A stretch of DNA of 64,000 nt from Ruicaihuangia caeni (GCF_029952955.1 NZ_JASATX010000003.1:310001-374000); one strand, 5' to 3'. Shown: positions 8,436-17,944, numbered from the stretch's first letter. Notes: generated by a model from the letters alone, not told the origin. Numbers and translations: made by a program.

Positions 8436-8453
8436 AGGGCGTGCGAAACGCGC

Positions 8454-8909
8454 CTACTTCTTCGCCGCGATCACCTGCAGCGAGATCGTCGCGACGACGT
8501 CCTCGCGAAGGTTCACGATCGCCTCGTGGTCGCCCACAGTCTTGATCGGGGTGGGAATCTGCACCTTGCGCTTGTCGATGGAGCCGATGCCCTCGGCCTC
8601 CACGGCAGCCGCGATGTCAGCGGTCTTCACCGAACCGAAGAGGCGGCCCTCAGCGCCGGCCTTGACGGTCAGGCGCACACGCTTGGCCTCGATCTTGGCC
8701 TTGAGGTCGTTGACCTCTTCGATCGTGGCGAGTTCGCGCGCAGCGCGGGCAGCCTTGATCGACTCGACCTGCTTCTCGCCACCACGGGTCCACGCAACCG
8801 CGAAGCCCTGGGGGATGAGGTAGTTGCGGGCGTACCCGTTCTTGACCTCGACGACATCGCCGGGGGTGCCGAGACCGGTCACCTCGTGCGTCAGAATCAG
8901 CTTCGACAT
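8454..8909 (-). CDS. rplI: 50S ribosomal protein L9
   Basis: The 151-residue product has the L9 N-terminal RNA-binding signature ([28 protein letters not shown] pattern, residues 5-32), the long charged connecting helix (about 45-80) and the C-terminal domain containing GRLFGSVK. Length is standard. It is the last gene of the operon rpsF-ssb-rpsR-rplI, 10 bp after rpsR, and is followed by a hairpin terminator. No oddities were seen. Confidence 0.97.
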   Translation of the reverse strand: MSKLILTHEVTGLGTPGDVVEVKNGYARNYLIPQGFAVAWTRGGEKQVESIKAARAARELATIEEVNDLKAKIEAKRVRLTVKAGAEGRLFGSVKTADIAAAVEAEGIGSIDKRKVQIPTPIKTVGDHEAIVNLREDVVATISLQVIAAKK

Positions 8910-8919
8910 GTCGTACTCC

Positions 8920-9183
8920 TTAGCGGCCCGAGCCCGAGTACGGCAGCAGAGCCATCTCGCGCGCGTTCTTCACTGCGCGGGCGATGAGGCGCTGCTCCTG
9001 CACGGAGACACCGGTGATACGGCGAGCACGAATCTTTCCGCGCTCTGAGATGAACTTGCGGAGGGTGGCGACATCCTTGTAGTCGATGACGCCGACGCGG
9101 ATCGACTTCGCCGGAGCGGCGTTCTTCCCGCCCTTGGCTCCGCGGCCGCCCTTGCGGCGATCGCCGCTGCTCTTTCCAGCCAT
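8920..9183 (-). CDS. rpsR: 30S ribosomal protein S18
   Basis: The 87-residue protein has a basic Gly/Lys-rich N-terminus followed by the S18 core: [19 protein letters not shown] and the [29 protein letters not shown] region (residues 33-82). It has no CXXC zinc-binding pattern at the N-terminus, so it is the zinc-independent form that many actinobacteria keep alongside or instead of a zinc form. It lies between ssb and rplI in the usual order. Confidence 0.97.
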   Translation of the reverse strand: MAGKSSGDRRKGGRGAKGGKNAAPAKSIRVGVIDYKDVATLRKFISERGKIRARRITGVSVQEQRLIARAVKNAREMALLPYSGSGR

Positions 9184-9232
9184 TGATTGCTTCCTTTAAT
9201 GAATCTCGATCGTTCCGACGGCAGCAGGCCGA

Positions 9233-9721
9233 TCAGAACGGAACATCGTCGTTGTAGCCGCCGCCGGGTGTGTTCCACACGTCGCCGCCGGAAGAGGCGG
9301 GCGCGCTCGGCGCCCATGCGTCCTCGGTGACCTGCGAGCGGTTGCCGCCGCCACCACCGGAGGTGCGCGTCACCTGTGCCGTGGCGTAACGCAGCGACGG
9401 GCCGATCTCGTCGATCTCGAGCTCGATCGTCGTGCGCTTCTCGCCCTCACGGGTCTCGTAGGAACGCTGACGAAGCCGCCCCTGCGCGATGACTCGCATG
9501 CCCTTGGTGAGCGATCCCGCCACGTGCTCGGCGAATTCACGCCAGACGCTCGCACGCAGGAAGAGGGCTTCGCCGTCTTTCCACTCGTTCGCCTGACGGT
9601 CGAACGTGCGCGGCGTCGAGGCGATGGTGAAGTTCGCCACCGCGAGGCCCGACTGCGTGTACCGCAGCTCAGGGTCGGCAGTGAGGTTGCCGACCACCGT
9701 GATGACGGTCTCCCCGGCCAT
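9233..9721 (-). CDS. ssb: Single-stranded DNA-binding protein
   Basis: The 162-residue SSB begins [20 protein letters not shown], a typical OB-fold start. The fold covers about residues 1-110, followed by a Gly/Ser-rich linker and the acidic tip YNDDVPF that recruits partner proteins in replication and repair. It is in the rpsF-ssb-rpsR-rplI operon, with 3 bp between the rpsF stop and the ssb ATG. As in other actinobacteria this is the replicative SSB; a second paralog may exist elsewhere. Confidence 0.97.
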   Translation of the reverse strand: MAGETVITVVGNLTADPELRYTQSGLAVANFTIASTPRTFDRQANEWKDGEALFLRASVWREFAEHVAGSLTKGMRVIAQGRLRQRSYETREGEKRTTIELEIDEIGPSLRYATAQVTRTSGGGGGNRSQVTEDAWAPSAPASSGGDVWNTPGGGYNDDVPF

Positions 9722-9724
9722 CGG

Positions 9725-10099
9725 CTACTCGGCCTTCGCCTTCGCCGAAGTCGCCTTGCGGGCGGCCTTCTCATCGGCGAGCTTCGCAGCGGCCGCGACG
9801 CGCGCGATCGCTTCCTCGGCGCGGAGCACCTTGGTGCGCATGACGGCTTCGCTCAGCTTGAGCTGACGGTCGAGCTCGACCACCGACTCGCTGCTGGCGG
9901 TCATGTTGACGACGGCGTAGATGCCTTCGCTCTTCTTGTTGATCTCGTAGGCGAGACGGCGACGGCCCCAGATGTCGACGTTGTCGATCGTTCCACCGTC
10001 ATTGCGAATGACGTTGAGGAACTTGTCTAGGCTGGGAGCCACGGTGCGCTCATCGATCTCTGGATCGAGGATCACCATGAGTTCGTACTGATGCGTCAC
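9725..10099 (-). CDS. rpsF: 30S ribosomal protein S6
   Basis: The 124-residue product begins [16 protein letters not shown] after the initiator and contains the S6 signature region [20 protein letters not shown]. The C-terminal third is Ala/Lys-rich ([10 protein letters not shown]-like), an extension common in high-GC S6 proteins. The GTG at 10099 was chosen because AGAGGAGG lies just upstream and because longer in-frame starts add a Cys-rich stretch unlike S6. First gene of the operon. Confidence 0.96.
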   Translation of the reverse strand: MTHQYELMVILDPEIDERTVAPSLDKFLNVIRNDGGTIDNVDIWGRRRLAYEINKKSEGIYAVVNMTASSESVVELDRQLKLSEAVMRTKVLRAEEAIARVAAAAKLADEKAARKATSAKAKAE

Positions 10100-10245
10100 T
10101 AACCCACCTCCTCTGGACTCAGCGGCTGCAGTCGTTCTGCAGCAGGAGGGTTGTGCATCGTGCGTCTTGCGGCATCCGGCCGCAGACAACCTGCCTAGTG
10201 TAGTCAGGTTCCACCTGTGCTTTCAAGGAGTGTGCTCAGAGCGTC

Positions 10246-11331
10246 ATGCCCATCAACGTCGCGATCGTCGGTGTCGGAAACTGTGCCAGTTCGCTCGTCC
10301 AGGGCGTCTCGTTCTATGCGGATGCCGCAGACGACGAAGTCATCCCGGGGCTCATGCACACGCGGTTCGGCCAGTACTCGATTCGCGACATCCGGTTCAG
10401 CGCGGCGTTCGATGTCGATGCCGGCAAGGTCGGACTCGACCTCGCAGACGCGATCCTGGCTCGCCCCAACAACACGCTCCGCTTCTCGGCGGTCGCGCCG
10501 ACTGGGGTGACCGTGCAGCGCGGTCCGACGCTCGACGGGCTCGGCCACTACTACCGCGACGCCGTCCTCGAGTCGGATGCTGAGCCGGTCGACGTGGCGC
10601 AGGCCCTGCGCGACAGCGGCACCGACGTGCTCGTGTGCTACCTCCCCGTCGGATCGGAGGAAGCGGCGAAGTTCTACGCTCAAGCAGCGATCGACGCCGG
10701 GGTGGCGTTTGTGAACGCTCTCCCCGTCTTCATCGCGAGCGACCCTGTGTGGGCGCAGAAGTTCACCGACGCCGGGGTTCCGATCGTCGGCGACGACATC
10801 AAGAGCCAGCTCGGCGCCACCATCACTCACCGGGTGCTCGCACGGCTGTTCCAGGAGCGGGGCATCGTGCTCGACCGCACCTACCAGTTGAACGTCGGCG
10901 GCAACATGGACTTCAAGAACATGCTCGAGCGCGAGCGACTCGAGTCGAAGAAGGTCTCGAAGACGCGCGCGGTGACGAGCAACATCGACGTAGACCTTCC
11001 CGCTGACGATGTGCACATCGGGCCCAGCGACCACGTGCCGTGGCTCGAAGACCGCAAGTTCGCCTATGTGCGGCTCGAGGGCCACGGCTTCGGCAATGCG
11101 CCGACGAGCCTCGAGTACAAGCTCGAGGTGTGGGACTCACCGAACTCAGCCGGCGTCGTCATCGACGCGGTGCGCGCGGCGAAGCTGGCTCTCGACCGCG
11201 GCGTGGGCGGACCAGTGGAAGCGGCATCCGCCTACTTCATGAAGTCGCCGCCCGTGCAGCACCCGGACCACATCGCGCGTGAGCTGCTCGAGCAGTTCAT
11301 CAGCGAGACGAAGGATGCCGTCGAGCAGTAG
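10246..11331 (+). CDS. ino1: Inositol-3-phosphate synthase
   Basis: The 361-residue enzyme converts glucose 6-phosphate to inositol 3-phosphate using NAD, feeding phosphatidylinositol and mycothiol synthesis in actinobacteria. The N-terminal Rossmann loop is [16 protein letters not shown] (residues 5-20). Later family motifs include [26 protein letters not shown] and the [22 protein letters not shown] region. Length fits the short actinobacterial Ino1 class. AAGGAG lies about 15 bp before the ATG. It is convergent with cca (6 bp between stops) and divergent from rpsF. Confidence 0.96.
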   Translation: MPINVAIVGVGNCASSLVQGVSFYADAADDEVIPGLMHTRFGQYSIRDIRFSAAFDVDAGKVGLDLADAILARPNNTLRFSAVAPTGVTVQRGPTLDGLGHYYRDAVLESDAEPVDVAQALRDSGTDVLVCYLPVGSEEAAKFYAQAAIDAGVAFVNALPVFIASDPVWAQKFTDAGVPIVGDDIKSQLGATITHRVLARLFQERGIVLDRTYQLNVGGNMDFKNMLERERLESKKVSKTRAVTSNIDVDLPADDVHIGPSDHVPWLEDRKFAYVRLEGHGFGNAPTSLEYKLEVWDSPNSAGVVIDAVRAAKLALDRGVGGPVEAASAYFMKSPPVQHPDHIARELLEQFISETKDAVEQ

Positions 11332-11337
11332 TCCCGA

Positions 11338-12756
11338 CTAGCGGTGTCGCCACCACTCGACCAGGCGTCGCTCGACCTCCTCGCGACCGAGCTCGCCCTC
11401 GTCGAGGCGCAGGTCGAGCAGGAACCGGTATGCCTCGCCCACCTGCGGTCCGGGCTTCAGCTCGAGCAGCTGCATGATCTGCTGCCCGTCGAGCTCGGGT
11501 CGGATCGAGGCGAGCTCCTCGGCTTCCGAGAGCTCCTCGATGCGGCGCTCGAGATCGTCATAGGCAGTGCGCAGCCTGGCCGCCTTGCGCTTGTTGCGGG
11601 TCGTGACGTCGGCGCGCGTGAGGATGTGGAGGCGCTCGAGCAGATCTCCGGCATCCCGCACATAACGTCGAACAGCCGAGTCGGTCCAGGCGCCCTCCGA
11701 ATACCCGAAGAACCGCAGGTGCAACTCGACCAGCCGTGACACTGCGCTGATTGTCTCCTTGTCAAAGCGCAGCGCGTGCAGGCGCTTCGCCGTCAGCTTC
11801 GACCCGACCACGTCGTGGTGGTGGAAGCTGACTGCGCCGGAGGCGTCGATGCGGCGGGTCTTGGGCTTTCCCACGTCGTGCAGCAGCGCCGCAAGGCGCA
11901 GCACGAGGTCAGGCTCGTGCCCTCGAGCCGCCTCGAGGTCGATGGCCTGTGCGAGCACCGTGAGGCTGTGCTCGTAGACGTCTTTGTGATGCGCGTGCTC
12001 GTCGATCTCGAGGCGCAAGGCGGGAACCTCGGGGAGCACGTGGGCCGCAAGGCCCGAGTCGACCAGCAGCCGGATGCCCTTTCCGGGCTCTTCCGTCAGC
12101 ATCAGCTTGGTCAACTCGTCTGAGACGCGCTCGGCGCTCACCATGTCGATGCGCTCGGCCATGGCACGCATCGCCTCGAAGGTGGCGTCGTCGATATCGA
12201 AGCCCAACTGCGCCGCGAACCGAGCCGCACGCATCATGCGGAGCGGGTCATCGCCGAACGACACCTCCGGCTGCGAGGGCGTGCGCAACGACTGTGCGAG
12301 CAGGTCTTCGATGCCGCCCGCGGGGTCGACGAGCACCCGCTGCGGAAGACGCAACGCCATGGCGTTCACCGAGAAGTCGCGGCGAGTGAGGTCGCCTTCG
12401 AGATCGGTGCCGAACTGCACCTCGGGCTTGCGGGTGAGTCCGTCATACGCGTCACTGCGGTACGTGGTGATCTCGACCGTCTCGCCAAGGATCCGCGCGC
12501 CGATCGTGCCGAACTGGCGGCCGATGTCCCAGTGAGCGTCGGCGATCGGCTTGACGATGCGGAGGATCTCGTCGGGCGTCGCGTCGGTGGTGAAGTCGAG
12601 GTCTTTGACCGGCCGCCCGAGAAACGCGTCGCGCACCGGTCCGCCGACGAGGGAGAGCTCGAAGCCGGCTGCCTCGAACTCGGCCGACAGCCTCGATATC
12701 GGTGGGGATGCCGTGAGTTCGTGCAACCGGCTGATCGCTGCAGCGGCGCTCTCCAT
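11338..12756 (-). CDS. cca: CCA tRNA nucleotidyltransferase
   Basis: The 472-residue enzyme adds or repairs the 3' CCA of tRNAs, needed here because neither tRNA in the window encodes CCA. The head domain has LVGGPVRDAFLGRPVKDLDFTTDA (about residues 35-58) with catalytic DLD, then RRDFSVNAMA. An HD domain follows with HHKDVYEHSLTV and LLHDVGKPKT, typical of actinobacterial CCA enzymes. I chose the ATG at 12756 because the upstream extension is low-complexity and antisense to the DUF6049 gene. A TAGACT -10-like hexamer ends 8 nt before the ATG, suggesting a leaderless transcript. Confidence 0.94.
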   Translation of the reverse strand: MESAAAAISRLHELTASPPISRLSAEFEAAGFELSLVGGPVRDAFLGRPVKDLDFTTDATPDEILRIVKPIADAHWDIGRQFGTIGARILGETVEITTYRSDAYDGLTRKPEVQFGTDLEGDLTRRDFSVNAMALRLPQRVLVDPAGGIEDLLAQSLRTPSQPEVSFGDDPLRMMRAARFAAQLGFDIDDATFEAMRAMAERIDMVSAERVSDELTKLMLTEEPGKGIRLLVDSGLAAHVLPEVPALRLEIDEHAHHKDVYEHSLTVLAQAIDLEAARGHEPDLVLRLAALLHDVGKPKTRRIDASGAVSFHHHDVVGSKLTAKRLHALRFDKETISAVSRLVELHLRFFGYSEGAWTDSAVRRYVRDAGDLLERLHILTRADVTTRNKRKAARLRTAYDDLERRIEELSEAEELASIRPELDGQQIMQLLELKPGPQVGEAYRFLLDLRLDEGELGREEVERRLVEWWRHR

Positions 12757-12764
12757 AGCCCTTG

Positions 12765-12774
12765 AGTCTAGACT
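12765..12774. promoter_or_regulatory. Overlapping divergent -10 elements (cca / DUF6049)
   Basis: The palindrome AGTCTAGACT carries TAGACT on both strands. On the minus strand the hexamer (12770-12765) ends 8 nt before the cca ATG; on the plus strand (12769-12774) it ends 7 nt before an ATG at 12782. Both spacings fit leaderless initiation, and the two promoters would exclude each other. No -35 match is evident on either side. Confidence 0.5.
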
Positions 12775-12781
12775 TCTCACC

Positions 12782-12823
12782 ATGTCGGCCGAGCCTGAGA
12801 GCGGGGTCGGCCTGTGCCCTTGA
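12782..12823 (+). CDS. Possible 13-codon leader peptide (MSAEPESGVGLCP)
   Basis: A tiny frame starts at an ATG placed exactly 7 nt after a TAGACT hexamer, so it could be translated from a leaderless mRNA. Its TGA (12821-12823) lies 8-10 bp inside the next gene, whose GTG start (12814) lacks a clear ribosome site. Translation of the leader could therefore bring ribosomes to the DUF6049 start. This is inferred from spacing only; it may also be chance. Confidence 0.3.
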   Translation: MSAEPESGVGLCP

Positions 12824-14862
12824 CGCTCCTGCGCGCCTTGCTCGCGCTTGTGGTGGGCCTGGCCGGCGTGCTGGTGCTCCCGTCGGCTTCGATCGCCGAA
12901 GAGGCCGCGTCGATCACGGTCACCGCCGCCCCCACAACGAGCGGACTGCTGCGACCGAGCGCCCCGCTTCGTGTCGATGTGGCGCTCACCAACCCCGGCT
13001 CGGCAGAGCTCGAGGCGGTGACGGTGGAGCTCCAACTGCAGCGTGAGCCCATCACCAACGCGGAGGCCCTCGACGAGTGGCTCACCGGTGAGGATTCAGC
13101 GCTGGATCGCGACCTCGACACGCTGACCGCCACCTCGCCGATCTCGATCGCTCCGCGATCCACGTCTCGGCTCGCGGTGGTGACCGAACCCGAGACGATC
13201 CTGCTCGACGAGGCTCGGCCGGGCGTGTACCCGGTCGCTGTGGTCGTCGCCTCGGCATCCGAGCGCATCTCGAGCACTCGCACCGCCATCGTGTGGAAGC
13301 CCGACGAGCTCGGGTCGCGGGTCGGCCTCTCGCTGGTCACCCCGATCACCATCCCGGAGCCGACCGGGGCGCTCCTGACCGCTGACGAACTGGCGCTGCT
13401 CACGTCGCCCGGCGGATTGCTGGCTGAGCGCCTCGACGCGATGGCGGGCCGGTCGGTGGCACTCGGCATCGATCCCATGGTCGCGGCGTCGATCCGGGCG
13501 CTCGGAACCCAGGCGCCCCAGTCGGCGACGGACTGGCTGCAGCGTCTCGAAGCGCTGACGAACGACACCTTCGCGCTCATGTACGCGGATGCGGATGCCG
13601 CGGCGATGCTGCAGGCCGGCGTGCCGTTGCTGCAACCCACCGGCTTCGCCCTCGACCCCACCAACTTCGGCACCGCCGAGCCGACCACCGAACCGGATCA
13701 GCCGACGGAGCCCGGCTCGCCCCCGGATAGTGGACAGGACACCCCGGCGCTGCCCACGACGGAGGAGCTGCTCTCGGTGCCCGCCAGCCTCGGCGCCGTC
13801 TGGTGGCCCGCTGCCGACACCGTCACGCCGAGCGACGCCCAGACGCTCACTGAGAGCGGCAGTGACCGCATCCTGCTCTCCTCTTCGAACGTCGAGGCCG
13901 TTGATCGCACCCCCGTCGCACGTATCGGTGGCGGCATTGCCCTCGTGAGCGACGACCGGATCACGTCGATGCTCGACACCACCCTCGAGGCCGGTACACC
14001 GGCGGAGTGGAACGAGTCAGCCGCGCACCTGGCAGCGGCGCTGGCGATCGAGGCCGGTTCGCGCACGAGCCCGGTGATCGCCGCGCTCGACCGCGAATCG
14101 TCGGCCGCGCCGCAGCGGCTCGCCGACACGCTGAACGTGCTCGCCGGTCTGCCCTGGGTGACTCCAACGGCGCTCAGCGCGGTGAACACGGGTGACAGCA
14201 TCCCCAGCGCGAGCGTCGCCGAGCGACCCCAGAGCGCCGATCGCATCGCTGCGATCAGCGGCATGGTCGCCAGCGAGCGCCAGGTCGCCGCGTTCGCCAC
14301 TGCCGCGGTCGACACCGCCGCGATCGTCGACGCCCGACGGCTCGCGCTGCTCGGAACGCTCAGCCAGTCATGGCGCATGAATGCGAGCGGCTGGGAGGCC
14401 GTCGTCGACCAGTTCATGGCGGAGAACCGCAGCATCGTCGATTCGGTCGAGGTGGTCGAGCGCGGCCAGATCCTCGTGCTCGCCGACCGCACCGAACTGC
14501 CGATCAATGTGCGGAACGAACTCGGCCAGGCCGTCGAAGTGGTGCTCGATGTGAGGGCCCTCACGGCGGGGCTCGCGGTCGAGCAGCAACGCACCGTGGT
14601 GGTGGTCGAACCGGCATCGACGCGCAATGTGCCGGTGCCGGTGCAGTCGATCGCGAACGGCGCTGTCATGGTCGAGCTCACGCTGACGTCGACCACGGGG
14701 GTGCCGCTGGGCTCGCCGGTGTTCGTGCGCGTCAACGTGCAGGCGGGCTGGGAGACCGCGGGCACCGTCATCGCGGCATCCGTCGTCGTGCTCGTGTTCA
14801 TAATCGGAATCGCACGCACCGTGCTGAAGCGCCGACGAGCGACTGAGGAGGCCGATGGCTGA
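12814..14862 (+). CDS. Secreted DUF6049-type membrane-anchored protein
   Basis: The 682-residue protein has an N-terminal signal peptide (hydrophobic about 5-28, cleavage probably near SIAEEA), a large extracellular region rich in Ala/Thr/Ser, an internal Pro/Thr/Glu linker (about 288-310, TEPDQPTEPGSPPDSGQDT type), a C-terminal transmembrane helix (about 648-668) and a basic cytoplasmic tail. This layout and position directly before murJ match the DUF6049 family of actinobacteria, whose function is not established; a role in cell-envelope assembly is inferred from the neighbour. The GTG start has no clear ribosome site. It overlaps murJ by 8 bp. Confidence 0.8.
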   Translation: MPLTLLRALLALVVGLAGVLVLPSASIAEEAASITVTAAPTTSGLLRPSAPLRVDVALTNPGSAELEAVTVELQLQREPITNAEALDEWLTGEDSALDRDLDTLTATSPISIAPRSTSRLAVVTEPETILLDEARPGVYPVAVVVASASERISSTRTAIVWKPDELGSRVGLSLVTPITIPEPTGALLTADELALLTSPGGLLAERLDAMAGRSVALGIDPMVAASIRALGTQAPQSATDWLQRLEALTNDTFALMYADADAAAMLQAGVPLLQPTGFALDPTNFGTAEPTTEPDQPTEPGSPPDSGQDTPALPTTEELLSVPASLGAVWWPAADTVTPSDAQTLTESGSDRILLSSSNVEAVDRTPVARIGGGIALVSDDRITSMLDTTLEAGTPAEWNESAAHLAAALAIEAGSRTSPVIAALDRESSAAPQRLADTLNVLAGLPWVTPTALSAVNTGDSIPSASVAERPQSADRIAAISGMVASERQVAAFATAAVDTAAIVDARRLALLGTLSQSWRMNASGWEAVVDQFMAENRSIVDSVEVVERGQILVLADRTELPINVRNELGQAVEVVLDVRALTAGLAVEQQRTVVVVEPASTRNVPVPVQSIANGAVMVELTLTSTTGVPLGSPVFVRVNVQAGWETAGTVIAASVVVLVFIIGIARTVLKRRRATEEADG

Positions 14863-16510
14863 GGCGGGCGGAGGGACCCCGAGCATTCGCCGGTCGAGCG
14901 CGCTGCTCGCGTCGGGCACGCTCGTGTCTCGCGTGCTCGGCTTCGTCAGCGCATTCCTGCTCGCGACGACGCTCGGCACGGTCGGCGACGGTGCCGACCT
15001 CTTCACGCTGGCGAACCAGCTGCCGAACAACATCTACGCGATCGTCGCCGGCGGCGTGCTCAGCGCGGTGCTGGTTCCGCAGATCGTGCGGGCCGGGCTG
15101 CACGCCGATGGGGGAGCGGCGTACGTCAACCGTTTAGTGACGCTGGGCCTTGTGATCTTCGCGGTGATCGGCGTTATCGCGACGCTCGCTGCGCCCCTGC
15201 TCGTGCGCCTCTACGCGCAGTCGGGCGAGGGCATGGGAGACGGGCTCTCGCAGGCGCAGTTCGGGCTCGCGGTGGCGTTCGCGTACTGGTGCTTGCCGCA
15301 GGTGTTCTTCTACGCACTGTACAGCCTGCTCGGCGAAGTGCTCAACGGCCGCAGCGTGTTCGGCCCGTTCACCTGGGCGCCTGTGCTCAACAACGTCGTG
15401 GCGATCACCGGCATCCTGCTGTTCGCCATGCTCTACGGCACCGCGCCCGAGCACCAGTCGGTCGAGACCTGGACGACTGACCGGGTCGTGCTCATCAGCG
15501 GCAGCGCGACGCTCGGTGTGGCCGCCCAAGCGGTGGTGCTCTTCGCGTTCTGGAAGCGGGCCGGGCTGCGCTTCCGTCTCGACTTCCGCTGGCGCGGCGT
15601 CGGACTGCGGCAGACGGGCAAGTCGGCTGCGTGGGTGTTCGGCATGATCCTCATCACGCAGTTGGCCGGCATCGTGCAGAGCAACGTCGCCTCACTGGCC
15701 GCCGGCACGGGCGAGGCGTCCCTCGCGGTGCTTCGGTTCGCGTGGCTCATCTTCATGCTGCCTCACGGCATCGCGACGGTATCGATCGTGACGGCCTATT
15801 TCACCCGCATGAGCACTCATGCGCGAGACGGCGACTTCGTCTCGCTGCGAGCGGATGTCGCGGCATCCCTTCGCGCCACAGGGTTGATCATGGTGTTCTC
15901 GAGCCTCGGGCTCATCGCGATCGCCTACCCGTTCGCGGCGGTGTTCGGCGGTGGGTTTAAAGAGATCGAAGCGATGGCCCTCGTGCTGATCGCCTACCTG
16001 CTCGGGCTCGTGCCGTTCAGCATGCTGTTCGTGCTCCAGCGCACCTTCTATGCGCTGGAAGACACACGAACGCCCTTCCTGGTGCAGGCCGCGCAAGCCG
16101 TGGTCTTCGTGCTCGGGATGCTGGTGGTCGCACAGTTGCCGCTCGACCGCATCGCGATCGGGGTCGCCGTGACTGTCACGATCGCCGGAACACTGCAGAC
16201 CGCGCTCGCATGGGTGCTGCTGCGTCGCAAGCTCGGCACCGGAGGCCAGAGCGGCGCGATCGTGCGCGAGCATGTGCGCTACACGGTGGCGATGCTCCCC
16301 GCTGCTGCAGCCGGCGCGCTCATCGTGTGGCTGCTGGGCGGGTTCCGCGCGGGTGGCTTCGCGGTCTCGGGAGTATTCGAGGCGGGCGCTGTGATGGTGC
16401 TGGCCGGCACGATGATGGCGATCATCTATGCCGCACTCCTCCTGCTCATGCGCAATCGTGAATTGCTGGAGTTCGTGCGGCCGATCGTGGCTCGACTGCG
16501 GCGACGGTGA
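14855..16510 (+). CDS. murJ: Lipid II flippase MurJ (MviN family)
   Basis: The 551-residue integral membrane protein has about 14 hydrophobic segments and MOP-superfamily MurJ features: SSALLASGTLVSRVLGFVSAFLLATTLG near the N-terminus, LFTLANQLPNNIYAIVAGGVLSAVLVPQ, and LPHGIATVSIVTAYFTRMS in the middle. It moves lipid II across the membrane for peptidoglycan synthesis. There is no large cytoplasmic pseudokinase extension like that of mycobacterial MviN; the protein ends soon after the last helix with a basic tail. It is coupled to the DUF6049 gene by an 8-bp overlap, so the two proteins probably act together. Confidence 0.93.
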   Translation: MAEAGGGTPSIRRSSALLASGTLVSRVLGFVSAFLLATTLGTVGDGADLFTLANQLPNNIYAIVAGGVLSAVLVPQIVRAGLHADGGAAYVNRLVTLGLVIFAVIGVIATLAAPLLVRLYAQSGEGMGDGLSQAQFGLAVAFAYWCLPQVFFYALYSLLGEVLNGRSVFGPFTWAPVLNNVVAITGILLFAMLYGTAPEHQSVETWTTDRVVLISGSATLGVAAQAVVLFAFWKRAGLRFRLDFRWRGVGLRQTGKSAAWVFGMILITQLAGIVQSNVASLAAGTGEASLAVLRFAWLIFMLPHGIATVSIVTAYFTRMSTHARDGDFVSLRADVAASLRATGLIMVFSSLGLIAIAYPFAAVFGGGFKEIEAMALVLIAYLLGLVPFSMLFVLQRTFYALEDTRTPFLVQAAQAVVFVLGMLVVAQLPLDRIAIGVAVTVTIAGTLQTALAWVLLRRKLGTGGQSGAIVREHVRYTVAMLPAAAAGALIVWLLGGFRAGGFAVSGVFEAGAVMVLAGTMMAIIYAALLLLMRNRELLEFVRPIVARLRRR

Positions 16511-16596
16511 CCTCTCCGGCCCGGCGTCCATCCGTTGCCGGAATACCCCGCGGTTAGGATTCGTTGTACCCGTCACCAGTCAACGAAAGGTGCGCA

Positions 16597-17541
16597 GTGC
16601 GCCACGTCATCATCATCGGTTCAGGCCCCGCCGGGTACACCGCCGCCATCTATGCCGCCCGCGCCAATCTGGCACCCCTCGTCATCGCCAGCTCAGTGGA
16701 ACCGGGCGGCGAACTCATGAAGACGACGGATGTCGAGAACTACCCCGGGTTCCCTGAGGGCATCCTCGGCCCCGACCTGATGGCCAAGTTCCAGGAGCAG
16801 GCCGAGCGGTTCGGCGCTGAGGTGATGTACGACGACGTCGTCTCGGTCGACCTGACGAACGACGTGAAGTCGGTGACGGTCGGAAGCGGCGAGACCTACC
16901 AGGCCCACACGGTGATCATCGCGACGGGCTCCGCGTACCGCAAGCTCGGCGTGCCCGGCGAAGACACCTTCAGCGGCACCGGGGTCTCGTGGTGCGCCAC
17001 GTGCGACGGGTTCTTCTTCAAGGAGAAGACGATCGCGGTCGTCGGCGGTGGCGACTCGGCCATGGAAGAGGCGACCTTCCTGACGAAGTTCGCGAGCAAG
17101 GTCTACGTGATCCACCGCCGCGACTCGCTGCGTGCCTCGAAGACCATGCAGGACCGCGCTTTCGCCAATCCCAAGATCGAGTTCATCTGGAACAAGGAGG
17201 TCACTCGAGTGACCGGCGACGCGCTGATCAATGGCGTGGAACTGCTCGACACGGTCGATGGCACGGTATCGACACTGCCGATCGAGGGGCTCTTCGTGGC
17301 GATCGGCGCAGACCCCCGCACACACCTGGTGCACGGCCAACTCGAATTGACGGATGCCGGCACCATCGCCGTCGAGGGCCGCTCGAGCCGCACGAACCTC
17401 CCCGGCGTCTTCGCCGCGGGCGACGTCGTCGACCCCACCTACCGGCAGGCCGTCACGGCGGCCGGCTCGGGCACGGTCGCGGCGCTCGACGCCGAGCACT
17501 ACCTCGCATCGATCGCAGACCGTCAGCCGGCGCAGGCGTAG
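16597..17541 (+). CDS. trxB: Thioredoxin-disulfide reductase
   Basis: The 314-residue FAD enzyme passes electrons from NADPH to thioredoxin. It has the N-terminal FAD loop GSGPAGYTAAIYAARA, redox-active CATC in SWCATCDGFFF, the NADPH loop VVGGGDSAMEEA and the C-terminal GVFAAGDVVDPTYRQAVTAAGSG motif. The GTG at 16597 has GAAAGG 7 bp upstream; a start at 16564 would add eleven residues not seen in the family. trxA follows after 53 bp with its own AGGAG site, so they are likely cotranscribed. Confidence 0.96.
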   Translation: MRHVIIIGSGPAGYTAAIYAARANLAPLVIASSVEPGGELMKTTDVENYPGFPEGILGPDLMAKFQEQAERFGAEVMYDDVVSVDLTNDVKSVTVGSGETYQAHTVIIATGSAYRKLGVPGEDTFSGTGVSWCATCDGFFFKEKTIAVVGGGDSAMEEATFLTKFASKVYVIHRRDSLRASKTMQDRAFANPKIEFIWNKEVTRVTGDALINGVELLDTVDGTVSTLPIEGLFVAIGADPRTHLVHGQLELTDAGTIAVEGRSSRTNLPGVFAAGDVVDPTYRQAVTAAGSGTVAALDAEHYLASIADRQPAQA

Positions 17542-17594
17542 TCTTCGCGGCATCCTGCGCTCGACCCAATAGTTGTGAACCGATAGGAGTGAAT

Positions 17595-17918
17595 ATGACC
17601 GCCAAGGCAGTGACCGACAGCTCATTCCAGAGCGAGGTGCTCGACGCCGAGAAGCCCGTGCTCGTCGACTTCTGGGCCGAGTGGTGCGGCCCGTGCCGCA
17701 TGGTCTCGCCGATCCTCGACCAGATCGCCGCAGAGCACGGCGAGAAGCTCGAGATCGTGAAGCTCAATGTCGACGAGAACCCGCAGACGGCCATGAAGTA
17801 CCAGATCACCTCGATCCCCGCGCTCAAGGTGTTCCGCGGCGGTGAGGTGGTGAAGACGGTGATCGGCGCGAAGCCCAAGCATGCGCTCGAGGCCGACCTC
17901 GCCGAGTTCATCGGCTGA
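17595..17918 (+). CDS. trxA: Thioredoxin
   Basis: The 107-residue protein has the full thioredoxin signature VLVDFWAEWCGPCRMVSP with the WCGPC active site at about residues 30-34, the cis-proline region ITSIPALKVFRGGEVV and a standard length. It is the substrate of the adjacent trxB product, supplying reducing power to cytoplasmic proteins. AGGAG lies 6 bp before the ATG. It is followed by a strong terminator at 17945-17988. Confidence 0.96.
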   Translation: MTAKAVTDSSFQSEVLDAEKPVLVDFWAEWCGPCRMVSPILDQIAAEHGEKLEIVKLNVDENPQTAMKYQITSIPALKVFRGGEVVKTVIGAKPKHALEADLAEFIG

Positions 17919-17944
17919 ACGACGACGCAGACGCCGCTCAGCGC

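Larger units (their letters stand above)
7881..8453. other. dnaB-rplI intergenic region with DnaA-box-like sites
   Basis: This 573-bp gap has no credible gene. It contains TGTGGATAA (8061-8069, an exact reverse-complement DnaA box), TGTTGATAA (8116-8124, one mismatch) and nearby TGTGGAG sequences, all within about 70 bp. A plus-strand promoter-like pair TTGACA (8274-8279), 18 bp, TAATGG (8298-8303) points toward the rplI terminator with no plus-strand gene after it. The dnaB promoter must lie here on the minus strand; I could not place it. Confidence 0.5.

Noticed and set aside
8300-8545. Plus-strand frame overlapping the rplI terminator and 3' end
   Set aside because: Arg/Ser/Pro-rich, no ribosome site, runs into rplI antisense. 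The promoter-like sequence before it is kept only as a possible RNA start.
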